Assembly: GCA_019308645.1 (NCBI GenBank)
Contig: JAFDHR010000206.1
Location: 1-5,762 of the forward strand
Direction of reading: 5' to 3'
DNA length: 5,762 bases
Origin: Deltaproteobacteria bacterium
Lineage (GTDB): Bacteria > Desulfobacterota > DSM-4660 > Desulfatiglandales > B25-G16
Below, in pieces: positions 1 through 5,762 of this stretch (position 1 is its first letter; each line of letters starts with the position of its first letter). The notes below the pieces were generated by a model that had not been told where the DNA came from, did no database searches, and worked only from the letters and a program-made list of their open reading frames with translations. The position numbers and the translations under genes are program-made.

Positions 1-1439
1 GCAGCGATTAAGGTGGTAATATTAGCATCAAGGATGGTTACGAGGGCCTTGCTATAGCCACTGTCAACGGCTGCCCGCGGGGTTTTACCCAATCTTAACT
101 CTTCACGTATTCGTTCAAATATAAGCACATTGGCATCTACAGCCATACCTATAATCAGGATGATGCCCGCTATACCAGGCAGTGTTAAGGTGGCACCGAA
201 AAATGCCAGACCTGCTGCGATGAAGAGTATATTTAAAAGAAGGGCCAAATCTGCCAGAAGACCAGCAAATTTATAGTAGAAAACCATAAACAGGATAACA
301 ACAATACCTCCGATTATCATTGATTTAAGACCCTTAGTGATGGAATCCTTTCCAAGAGAGGGTCCTACTGTTCTCTCTTCAATGATCTTTACTGGCGCTG
401 GTAGGGCACCTGCCCTCAAGACAATGGCCAGATCCCTGGATTCTTCCATAGTAAATCTGCCGGTGATCTGGGCCCTGCCGCCGGTAATCTTATCCTGTAT
501 AACCGGTGCACTATTTACAACGCCGTCGAGCACAATAGCCAACCTCTTTTTAATATTGGCCCCTGTAATTTGCCCAAAGAGTCTTGCCCCTCGGGAATCA
601 AATGAAAGCGAGACATACGGTTCATTGTATCGACTGTCTATCTGAACCCTTGCATCGGTTAGATACTCTCCGGTTATAACAGCCCGCCTCTTTAAAAGAA
701 AGGGGATCTTTCTTCTAGAACCAGCCTCTCCCTTTGTCTGGTAAAGGATCTCATCTCCTGGTGGTATATTTCCCTTTAATGCCTCTTCCAGGCTATTATC
801 CTCGTCTACCAGCTTGAATTCCAGGAGTGCGGTCTTTCCTATAATATCAATAGCCCTTTTAGGATCCTTTATCCCGGGAAGTTGAACTAAAATTCTGTCC
901 CTCCCCTGGGGCCGGATATCAGGTTCGGCTACTCCAAATTGATCAATCCTGTTAGTTATTGTTTCTACTGCCTGATCCACTGCCATTTTTTTGATATGCT
1001 GCTGGGCCTTTTGAGAAAGGATTAATTCCAACTTAAGATCAATGTTGCTAAAAGATCCAGATTCAACAGAAAGGTTTGAAAAATCGTTTGTTACCATCTC
1101 TTCAACGGTCTTTCTGTCCTCGGCCCTAATTAAGGTAAGCCAAATCCTGTCCGAGCCACTTCTTTTTAGCGTCTGATACCTGATTTTAGCCTTTCTGAGG
1201 CTGTATTTTATATCCTCAATCGTCCTCTCAAGGTGACTTTCCACGGCCCTCTTGGTCTGAACCTCTAAAACAAGATGTATCCCACCTTTCAGATCAAGTC
1301 CAAGATGGATCTTCTCCTCAGGTAGTATATTAGGCCACCAAGAGGGTAAGGTCTTACTAAGAGATGGGGTCAGGTAGATCAATGCAACAACAACAACAAT
1401 GAGAATCAGTAATCCACGCCACTGTAATTTTTTTGACAC
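1..1439 (-). CDS. secD: Protein translocase subunit SecD (3' end beyond window)
   Basis: SecD, with SecF, is the proton-motive-force-driven part of the Sec export machinery and helps pull proteins across the inner membrane. I translated 479 uninterrupted codons from GTG at 1439 to the window edge. Residues 9-23 form the first membrane segment, followed by the SecD hallmark LGLDLKGG at 46-53 and a long periplasmic domain (about 56-360, with RIDQFGVAEPDI at 164-175). Several membrane helices follow from about 372, including GMAVDANVLIFERIREEL (431-448), whose Asp435 corresponds to the conserved Asp of the proton path. The visible end, near TILDANITTLIA, is well conserved; probably about 50 residues are missing. 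GTG is chosen because AGGAG lies 6 nt upstream and no closer start fits the family. It sits 10 nt after yajC, so the two are almost certainly co-transcribed; secF is expected next but is not visible. Confidence 0.97.
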   Translation of the reverse strand, partial: MSKKLQWRGLLILIVVVVALIYLTPSLSKTLPSWWPNILPEEKIHLGLDLKGGIHLVLEVQTKRAVESHLERTIEDIKYSLRKAKIRYQTLKRSGSDRIWLTLIRAEDRKTVEEMVTNDFSNLSVESGSFSNIDLKLELILSQKAQQHIKKMAVDQAVETITNRIDQFGVAEPDIRPQGRDRILVQLPGIKDPKRAIDIIGKTALLEFKLVDEDNSLEEALKGNIPPGDEILYQTKGEAGSRRKIPFLLKRRAVITGEYLTDARVQIDSRYNEPYVSLSFDSRGARLFGQITGANIKKRLAIVLDGVVNSAPVIQDKITGGRAQITGRFTMEESRDLAIVLRAGALPAPVKIIEERTVGPSLGKDSITKGLKSMIIGGIVVILFMVFYYKFAGLLADLALLLNILFIAAGLAFFGATLTLPGIAGIILIIGMAVDANVLIFERIREELRLGKTPRAAVDSGYSKALVTILDANITTLIA

Positions 1440-1445
1440 GATTTA

Positions 1446-1451
1446 CTCCTT
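1446..1451 (-). promoter_or_regulatory. Ribosome-binding site of secD overlapping the yajC stop codon
   Basis: On the minus strand the yajC stop TAA runs directly into AAGGAG, and the secD GTG follows 6 nt after this motif. It supports the GTG start and suggests translational coupling: ribosomes ending on yajC finish on the secD binding site. Confidence 0.8.
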
Positions 1452-1782
1452 AGGTTGCACTCTCTGATTTTCTGATCACCCCCGCTATGGAGCCTCTTGT
1501 AATCTTGACCCTGACTTTTGGGGATATTTCAACAGTAGCTACATCGTCAGCCAAACCAGTGATAATACCGTGTAAACCCCCGGAACTCACTATTTTATCC
1601 CCTTTTTTCAGGTCGGCTAAAAGCTGTTTATGCTGTTTTGACTTTTTTTGCTGGGGTCTGATTAAGAGAAAGTAAAAAATAGCAAATATAATGATCAGAG
1701 GTAAAAATGCCCCCAGACCACCACTTCCTCCTGCTCCTCCTCCTGAACCTCCAGTACCCATAGCGTAAACTAAATTAAACAT
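1450..1782 (-). CDS. yajC: Sec translocon accessory protein YajC
   Basis: YajC is a small single-pass inner-membrane protein that associates with SecD-SecF and the SecYEG channel. The 110-residue product has the family layout: a glycine/serine-rich N-terminus (residues 9-24), a hydrophobic helix at about 25-41, then the hallmark IRPQQKK (41-47) and a basic cytoplasmic domain with KKGDKIVSSGGLHGIITGL (59-77). Length is normal for the family. The ATG at 1782 is preceded by a strong GGAGGGAG binding site (1787-1794) 4 nt upstream. The Gly-rich stretch is encoded by a GGA-rich low-complexity run and resembles YajC of delta-type proteobacteria more than that of E. coli. It lies between tgt and secD, the classical location. 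Identification is firm; its biochemical role in export is known to be auxiliary and often dispensable. Confidence 0.96.
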   Translation of the reverse strand: MFNLVYAMGTGGSGGGAGGSGGLGAFLPLIIIFAIFYFLLIRPQQKKSKQHKQLLADLKKGDKIVSSGGLHGIITGLADDVATVEISPKVRVKITRGSIAGVIRKSESAT

Positions 1783-1825
1783 GTATCTCCCTCCATTTCT
1801 CTTTAAGGTTTATTGTAACTATTTA

Positions 1826-1903
1826 GCCACCAAGACACAAAGACACAAAAAGGCTATTATAATGAATAATTCTATAATCTTGGTGCCTTGGTGCCTTTGT
1901 GGC
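1826..1903. repeat. Degenerate intergenic inverted repeat of GACACAAA-type units
   Basis: The left arm (1826-1846, GCCACCAAGACACAAAGACA plus C) pairs with the right arm (1883-1903) at 17 of 21 positions across a 36-nt spacer. Each arm is itself a short tandem of a 7-8 base unit (CAAGACA/CAAAGACA on one side, GGTGCCTT/GGTGCCTTT on the other). Similar 'gtgtctttgtggc' intergenic repeats occur in many environmental bacterial genomes, as far as I recall. It lies between tgt and yajC and could form a hairpin in the transcript, but it has no T-tract and is not a standard terminator. Confidence 0.7.
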
Positions 1904-1925
1904 AAGATACCTGCGTAATTACGAT

Positions 1926-3056
<1,131 letters not shown>

Positions 3057-3082
3057 TTAATCGGATAGCAATTCCCTTTTTG

Positions 3083-3168
3083 GACGCAGATGAACGCAGG
3101 TTGTAAAGATTTTAAATATAAAAGCTAATAGAATAAATATCTGCGGATATCGGCGAAAATCTGTGTTC
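3083..3168. repeat. Degenerate intergenic repeat of CGCAGAT/ATCTGCGG-type units
   Basis: On the left, ACGCAGATGAACGCAGG (3084-3100) contains two CGCAG units. On the right, ATCTGCGGATATCGGCGAAA (from 3139) continues to ATCTGTGTTC ending at 3168, a further set of related units in inverted orientation. The right end reaches the first base of the queA stop codon. It differs in sequence from the tgt-yajC repeat but is organised alike: short degenerate units in two inverted blocks around an AT-rich spacer (about 3101-3138). Similar 'atctgcgg...gcagat' repeats are scattered in many environmental genomes from memory; function is unknown. Confidence 0.6.
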
Positions 3169-4226
3169 TAATTTATTAGCATTGCATCCCCGTAGCTGTA
3201 AAATCTGTACTTGTTTTTTACTGCCCACTGATAGGCCTTTGTAGTCAAATCAAGCCCTGCAAAGGCTGCGATCAGAAAAAAAAGTGAAGAGCGTGGTAAA
3301 TGAAAGTTTGTTATAAGGGTATCAATGACCTGAAATTTAAATCCCGGATAGATCAACAGATCAGTAGTTCCAGAATCAGTTACTATTTTTCCTTTTCTTT
3401 GAAATATTGTTTCCAGGGTCCTCACAACTGTGGTACCCACGGCAATAATTCTTCTTCCCTCTTTTTTTGCTCTATCAATAGACTTTGCAGAATGATGCCC
3501 TACAAAATATGCCTCTTTCCCTAAGCGATGTTCTCTGATGTCCTTTACCCTAACAGGTTTAAAGGTATCATGCCCAACCAGAAGTGTTATGCTGACTATA
3601 TCTATACCCCGGGATTGAAGAGACTCAAGCAATTCATGGGTAAAATGAAGACCCGCTGTAGGTGCTGCAATTGCTCCTGAAAAACGGGAGAATATAGTCT
3701 GGTATCTTTCCCTATCTTCATCTGATTGTCTATCATTGTTGTCTCTTTTAATATAAGGAGGCAGTGGAAGGCAACCTCTTTTTTTCAATACATAATTAAG
3801 GCTGTGTTTACCCTCAAATCTGAGCTGGACCATCCCATGTTCACCGAGTCTTTTCACAACAGCTATCAGGCCGTCTGGAAATAGTAGAGTACCTCCTGTT
3901 TTTGGCCTTTTTGATGCCTTTACAAGGCACCAGCGGGTTTCCTGGTCATTTTTTGGTGGCCTGGCAGGATGATCAAGAACCAGAATTTCTACTCTCCCCC
4001 CAGTCTCCTTTTGGCCATACAATCTCGCTGGTGTCACCCTGGCGTCATTTACAACCAACAGGTCGCCCTCTCTGAGGAATGAAGGGAGATCAAAAAAATA
4101 AGAGTCGGAGATGTCTCCCGTAGCCCTTTGTACACAGAGAAGACGTGATCCATCCCTTTCCCGGGCTGGCTCTTGGGCAATTAATTCAGCAGGGAGGTCA
4201 TAGGCATAATTTTCCAAGGAATACAT
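3168..4226 (-). CDS. queA: S-adenosylmethionine:tRNA ribosyltransferase-isomerase
   Basis: QueA transfers and isomerises the ribosyl group of S-adenosylmethionine onto preQ1 in tRNA, giving epoxyqueuosine. From ATG at 4226 the product is 352 residues, like the E. coli enzyme (356). Family landmarks: LPAELIAQEPARERDGSRLL (11-30), LVVNDARVTPARL (57-69), GGRVEILVL (76-84), LPLPPYIKR (153-161), APTAGLHFT (188-196), AVGTTVVRTLE (262-272), ITNFHLPRSSLFFL (305-318) and YRFYSYGDAMLI (340-351). The frame stays open upstream to a TTG at 4304, which would add 26 residues. I reject that start because the extension has no family counterpart and begins inside the mobile element at 4293-4541. AGGAG lies 14 nt and a weaker AGG 10 nt before the chosen ATG, so the binding site is not ideal. 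ATG at 4253 is an alternative. tgt follows 132 nt downstream and acts in the same pathway. Confidence 0.95.
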   Translation of the reverse strand: MYSLENYAYDLPAELIAQEPARERDGSRLLCVQRATGDISDSYFFDLPSFLREGDLLVVNDARVTPARLYGQKETGGRVEILVLDHPARPPKNDQETRWCLVKASKRPKTGGTLLFPDGLIAVVKRLGEHGMVQLRFEGKHSLNYVLKKRGCLPLPPYIKRDNNDRQSDEDRERYQTIFSRFSGAIAAPTAGLHFTHELLESLQSRGIDIVSITLLVGHDTFKPVRVKDIREHRLGKEAYFVGHHSAKSIDRAKKEGRRIIAVGTTVVRTLETIFQRKGKIVTDSGTTDLLIYPGFKFQVIDTLITNFHLPRSSLFFLIAAFAGLDLTTKAYQWAVKNKYRFYSYGDAMLIN

Positions 4227-4336
4227 TCGTGCTTTACCTGCTCCTTTTATCATTTTTTTCCCAAATTTCTCAACCAAATGATTGAATATATCGTAATTGC
4301 TCAATACCTTGTGGATTTAAATTTACTGCTTTTTTA

Positions 4337-4366
4337 GGGCATGGGTATCTTTTTTTGCTTATGCCC
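4337..4366. repeat. Left terminal palindrome of copy 1
   Basis: GGGCAT, 18 nt, ATGCCC: a 6-bp palindrome whose loop carries GGGTATC followed by seven T. The whole unit is repeated inverted at 4489-4517 with one indel and one substitution, and recurs in the second element at 5205-5237 and 5354-5388. The form recalls REP sequences, but the T-tract in the loop is unusual. Confidence 0.85.
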
Positions 4367-4387
4367 TTAAATAAAGCTAAGCTTAGT

Positions 4388-4466
4388 TGTCATTTCAAAA
4401 TTGGGTAATATAGACGGATCATATGATTCTAAGGCCAAGTTGCTATTACCCAATTTTGAAATGACA
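4388..4466. repeat. Perfect 22-bp inner inverted repeat of copy 1 with structured loop
   Basis: The arm at 4388-4409 (starts TGTCATTTCAAAATTGGG) is the exact reverse complement of 4445-4466. The 35-nt loop holds CGGA at 4415, a 6-7 bp hairpin centred on CATATG (4420-4425) and AAGTTGCT just before the right arm. The corresponding stem of copy 2 keeps TTCAAA but otherwise differs. Confidence 0.9.
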
Positions 4467-4488
4467 TGGCAAGGCGCCCTATTAAGAA

Positions 4489-4517
4489 GGGCATAACAAA
4501 AAAAGACACCCATGCCC
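4489..4517. repeat. Right terminal palindrome of copy 1
   Basis: GGGCAT, 17 nt containing seven A then GACACCC, then ATGCCC. It is the near-exact inverted copy of 4337-4366, so the two can also pair with each other over about 29 bp, closing the element into one long cruciform. Confidence 0.85.
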
Positions 4518-4577
4518 TTCCTTAAATTATTGAGCAGATACAATATATCTGTAATAGGGAAATTATTAAGATATTAA

Positions 4578-4760
4578 CTACCTAAAGATATAAGTCAAGA
4601 GAAGTCCGAAACACATGGCCAGAAAACCGATTATTCGTAATTGATTATCAGGCACCTGCTGGATTTGTTGTAGCCACTTTTTCATCTTATCGGGAAATGC
4701 CAGATACGGTAATCCCTCAAGAATAAGGACAAGCCCCAAAAGGCACAATAATAATTTCAT
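4578..4760 (-). CDS. DUF2065 (YjeT-like) small membrane protein
   Basis: A 60-residue protein with two hydrophobic helices (about 2-22 and 43-58) joined by a basic, polar loop (FPDKMKKWLQQIQQVPDNQL, 22-41). The layout, the EGLPYLAFPDKMKKW stretch and the RIIGFLAMCFGLLL second helix match DUF2065, the family of E. coli YjeT (about 65 residues). I know of no established function for the family. ATG at 4760 is the family start, but upstream there is no good ribosome-binding site (only a weak GG about 10 nt away), so translation may be low. It follows the GDT1 gene by 123 nt and precedes queA; the first mobile element ends 36 nt after its stop codon. All neighbours share its strand. Confidence 0.85.
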   Translation of the reverse strand: MKLLLCLLGLVLILEGLPYLAFPDKMKKWLQQIQQVPDNQLRIIGFLAMCFGLLLTYIFR

Positions 4761-4883
4761 TTAATAATACCGATACACTGATAGGATGTTGTACTACAAT
4801 ACAAGGGGAAAATCTTTATGCTCATTAGTTCAAACATAGATCAAGTTGAGAGATGTTCAGGTATTTCGACTTTCCTCAGCGCA

Positions 4884-5132
4884 CTATGCCTTGATAATTG
4901 TCCAGATGCCTACGCAAATAAACCCAAAACCCGCTACCCACGAGAGATATTTGGAGTTTACATACTGGGCAATCCCTGATGCTGTAATAAGGGCACAAGC
5001 CGATCCAAGAAATACTGTAAGCTTGCTGTTTGTTGACCCCGACGCATACAGGAGCGTTGCAATTTGAGTTTTATCTCCCAGCTCAGCGATGAATATCGTC
5101 GAAAATACCGTTAGAAGTAATTTTAAATCCAT
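4884..5132 (-). CDS. Half-size TMEM165/GDT1 (UPF0016) family membrane protein
   Basis: An 82-residue, almost wholly hydrophobic protein with about three membrane segments (roughly 4-28, 36-57, 62-80). It contains one ELGDKTQ motif (17-23), the E-x-G-D-K/R-T/S signature of UPF0016. Members studied in other organisms are cation/proton antiporters for Mn2+ or Ca2+, and the acidic residues of the motif form the transport path. Full-length members have two such repeats (about 200 residues); this gene codes for one repeat, and no partner is visible. Single-repeat bacterial forms are known and probably dimerise. It is not a truncation by mutation: it has a clean ATG with AGGAGAGG about 6 nt upstream, and ends naturally with IKA and TAG. 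Manganese export is the likely role but is inferred. The second mobile element lies 37 nt upstream of its start, between it and the amidase. Confidence 0.88.
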   Translation of the reverse strand: MDLKLLLTVFSTIFIAELGDKTQIATLLYASGSTNSKLTVFLGSACALITASGIAQYVNSKYLSWVAGFGFICVGIWTIIKA

Positions 5133-5204
5133 TAAAACCTCTCCTTGATGAAGATATAATAATCTATCCGTAACATTTTAGCTCTTTGAAATTACCTGGT
5201 GAAT

Positions 5205-5237
5205 GAGCATGGGGATGTCTTTTTTTACCATGCCCTC
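5205..5237. repeat. Left terminal palindrome of copy 2
   Basis: GAGCATGGGGATGTC, seven T, ACCATGCCCTC. It matches the copy 1 palindrome (GGGCATGGGTATC, seven T, GCTTATGCCC) and is repeated inverted at 5354-5388. Confidence 0.85.
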
Positions 5238-5255
5238 ACAAAGACGAGCCAGTAG

Positions 5256-5334
5256 GCCGCTTCAAACCAGTGCACACGGACAAAGTCCCTAGAAGACAAT
5301 GACGAGTTGCTTGTGCACATGGTTTTGAAGCGGC
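5256..5334. repeat. Inner inverted repeat of copy 2 with structured loop
   Basis: The arms at 5256-5276 and 5312-5334 pair over GCCGCTTCAAA with TTTTGAAGCGGC, and over the outer TGCACA/TGTGCA, with small bulges. The 35-nt loop begins CGGAC-AAA-GTCC (4-bp hairpin), then CTAG, and ends GAGTTGCT. It occupies the same position as the 22-bp stem of copy 1. Confidence 0.85.
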
Positions 5335-5353
5335 ACGCTGAGGCCCCCTGTTA

Positions 5354-5388
5354 GAGGGCATGATGTAAAAAAAGACATCTCCATGCTC
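5354..5388. repeat. Right terminal palindrome of copy 2
   Basis: GAGGGCATGATGT, seven A, then GACATCTCCATGCTC; the inverted counterpart of 5205-5237. Pairing continues outward with GGTGA (5198-5202) against TCACC (5396-5400). Confidence 0.85.
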
Positions 5389-5464
5389 ATGTGTCTCACC
5401 AAGGATAACTATGTTGCCTTTAATAAAGGCCAGGGGGAGTTTTCAAAGAGCTAAAATGTTACAT

Positions 5465-5762
5465 CTATCCTATACTTGGCCAGTGATTGTCCCATGGTCT
5501 CATCTGTTCATAGGCATAAGATGCCTGGAGCACTAAATCATCTCTTTGGCGCGGACCAATGATCTGAAGACCTGCTGGAAGGCCATTTGTTGTGAGACCT
5601 GCAGGGACAGTTGCAGCAGGGTGACCGGATAAATTAAAGGGATATGTAAAGGCGACAGCCCCAAGAAGCGGGATAGGATGTCCATCAATTTCAGCTGGAG
5701 GAGGGCCTTTCGCAGCAAAGGCCTCTGTCGGCATGGTGGGGGTGAGGAGGAGATCAAACCTC
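5465..5762 (-). CDS. Amidase-signature family protein, C-terminal 98 residues (5' part beyond window)
   Basis: Reading from the window edge, the frame is open for 98 codons to TAG at 5465-5467. It carries the typical C-terminal block of amidase-signature hydrolases: FDLLLTPTMPTEAF, then FTYPFNLSGHPAATVPAG, NGLPAGLQIIGPR and a final LVLQASYAYEQMRPWDNHWP. These enzymes cleave carbon-nitrogen amide bonds with a Ser-Ser-Lys triad. The triad lies in the N-terminal two thirds, outside the window, so activity and substrate cannot be judged. The wording of the tail resembles general amidases; GatA of the tRNA amidotransferase is less likely but not excluded. The internal ATG at 5734 is not the start, because family sequence continues upstream of it. 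The second mobile element begins 2 nt after the stop codon. Confidence 0.92.
   Translation of the reverse strand, partial: RFDLLLTPTMPTEAFAAKGPPPAEIDGHPIPLLGAVAFTYPFNLSGHPAATVPAGLTTNGLPAGLQIIGPRQRDDLVLQASYAYEQMRPWDNHWPSIG

Larger units (their letters stand above)
4293..4541. mobile_element. Non-autonomous MITE-like element, copy 1 (249 bp)
   Basis: This fills most of the gap between queA and the DUF2065 gene and has no credible coding frame. The termini are 14-bp inverted repeats, GTAATTGCTCAATA at 4293-4306 and TATTGAGCAGATAC at 4528-4541 (12 of 14 pair), flanked by an 8-bp direct repeat. Inside are two GGGCAT...ATGCCC palindromes in inverted orientation (4337-4366, 4489-4517), a perfect 22-bp inner stem (4388-4409 with 4445-4466), a small central hairpin (4416-4429), the motif AAGTTGCT (4437-4444) and a GCCC/GGGC hairpin (4476-4492). 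A GTAA end with an 8-bp duplication fits IS66-type ends; that family assignment is inference, and only the left end here keeps GTAA exactly. Removing it leaves 94 nt between the DUF2065 stop and the queA ATG, so it has moved queA away from its original upstream region. Confidence 0.85.
4285..4549. repeat. 8-bp target-site duplication AATATATC flanking the first element
   Basis: AATATATC occurs at 4285-4292 immediately before GTAATTGCTC and again at 4542-4549 immediately after the inverted end GAGCAGATAC. A perfect 8-base direct repeat exactly abutting inverted termini is the mark of a DDE-transposase insertion. The sequence is AT-rich, so by itself an 8-base match is weaker evidence here than at the second element. 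Confidence 0.82.
5170..5462. mobile_element. Non-autonomous MITE-like element, copy 2 (293 bp)
   Basis: This occupies nearly the whole gap between the amidase and the GDT1 gene and has no coding frame. The termini are perfect 22-bp inverted repeats (5170-5191, starting GTAACATTTTAGCTC, and 5441-5462), abutted by an 8-bp direct repeat. Inside, the order is the same as in copy 1: ACCTGGTGAAT (compare ACCTTGTGGAT in copy 1), a GCATG...CATGCCC palindrome with T7, an inner stem (5256-5276 with 5312-5334), a central GGAC-AAA-GTCC hairpin, GAGTTGCT, a CCC/GGG hairpin, and the inverted palindrome with A7. An extra 40 nt or so on the right (about 5401-5440), with hairpin GCCTTT-AAT-AAAGGC at 5416-5430, accounts for the greater size. 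The GTAA end and 8-bp duplication fit the IS66 family by what is known of it; no transposase is present. Confidence 0.93.
5162..5470. repeat. 8-bp target-site duplication ATCTATCC flanking the second element
   Basis: ATCTATCC is at 5162-5169 directly before GTAACATTTT and again at 5463-5470 directly after the inverted end AAAATGTTAC. On the minus strand the duplication reads GGATAGAT and includes the amidase stop codon TAG, so the insertion left the amidase reading frame intact. Confidence 0.92.

Noticed and set aside
337..645. 102-residue open frame on the plus strand
   Set aside because: It lies wholly within secD on the opposite strand, lacks recognisable domains and is a shadow of the conserved gene.
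3079..3168. preQ1 riboswitch ahead of tgt
   Set aside because: The region consists of degenerate CGCAGAT-type repeat units; I see no compact C-rich loop and A-rich tail pseudoknot typical of preQ1 aptamers near the tgt start.
4337..4366. Intrinsic terminator for the DUF2065 gene or queA
   Set aside because: The T7 tract lies inside the loop of the palindrome and does not follow a GC-rich stem, so it is not a standard terminator. Termination here remains possible but is not shown.
4284..4550. The copy 1 inverted repeat seemed to extend to about 23 bp into ATATAT sequence
   Set aside because: The outer part is the AATATATC direct repeat, which is partly self-complementary. The direct-repeat reading gives exact borders and the same size (8 bp) as copy 2.
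4815..4844. Possible sigma-70 promoter for the DUF2065 gene (TTGATC, 18 nt, CATAAA on the minus strand)
   Set aside because: Each box matches only four of six consensus bases in AT-rich DNA, which is too weak to list as a feature.
4846..5067. 73-residue plus-strand frame opposite the GDT1 gene
   Set aside because: The minus-strand frame carries the ELGDKTQ signature and a good ribosome-binding site; the plus frame has neither and is its shadow.
4293..5462. CRISPR array, integron attC sites or a riboswitch as explanation of the two structured regions
   Set aside because: There are no regularly spaced direct repeats and no recognised integron core-site pair, and neither matches a riboswitch class I know. 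Inverted ends with target duplications explain the borders.
5533..5757. Second minus-strand frame of 74 residues in the amidase region
   Set aside because: It is a different reading frame of the amidase 3' end; only the frame ending at 5465 has family motifs.

Overview
The window is one run of genes that all read on the minus strand. In transcription order they are: the C-terminal end of an amidase (cut by the right edge), a half-size GDT1/UPF0016 membrane protein, a DUF2065 membrane protein, queA, tgt, yajC and the first 479 codons of secD (cut by the left edge). The order queA-tgt-yajC-secD is a widespread bacterial arrangement. It joins the last steps of queuosine tRNA modification to the auxiliary part of the Sec translocon. 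The glycine-rich YajC N-terminus, the gene order and the kind of intergenic repeats suggest a Gram-negative anaerobe, perhaps of the former Deltaproteobacteria (Desulfobacterota) or a nearby phylum. This is inference from general resemblance; the window holds no rRNA or other decisive marker.

Layout, in ascending coordinates: secD (1-1439) and yajC (1450-1782) are 10 nt apart, and the secD ribosome-binding site overlaps the yajC stop codon. Gap 1783-1925 holds a degenerate inverted repeat built of CAAGACACAAAGACAC-like units. tgt (1926-3035) starts with TTG. Gap 3036-3167 holds a second, different degenerate repeat of CGCAGAT-like units that runs up to the queA stop codon. queA (3168-4226) is followed on the map by 351 nt without a gene, then the DUF2065 gene (4578-4760), the GDT1 gene (4884-5132), another gene-free gap of 332 nt, and the amidase 3' end (5465-5762).

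The two long gaps are the striking part. Each contains a small non-coding mobile element that can be delimited to the base: 4293-4541 (249 bp, flanked by the 8-bp direct repeat AATATATC) and 5170-5462 (293 bp, 22-bp perfect terminal inverted repeats, flanked by the 8-bp direct repeat ATCTATCC). Both begin GTAA and have 8-bp target duplications, which fits mobilisation by an IS66-like transposase. Both share an unusual nested fold: GCAT...ATGCCC palindromes with a T7/A7 tract at either side, a long inner stem whose sequence differs between the copies while pairing is kept, and a central hairpin followed by AGTTGCT. The folding pattern is better conserved than the sequence, which suggests a selected DNA or RNA structure and is the best candidate here for something undescribed.

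Removing one target copy and each element reconstructs the older layout. The amidase stop and the GDT1 start would be 31 nt apart, and DUF2065 to queA 94 nt, so the elements probably split what was a tighter gene series. QueA and Tgt act in one pathway (Tgt inserts preQ1 at the wobble position of GUN-anticodon tRNAs, QueA then builds epoxyqueuosine). YajC and SecD act together with SecF at the membrane.
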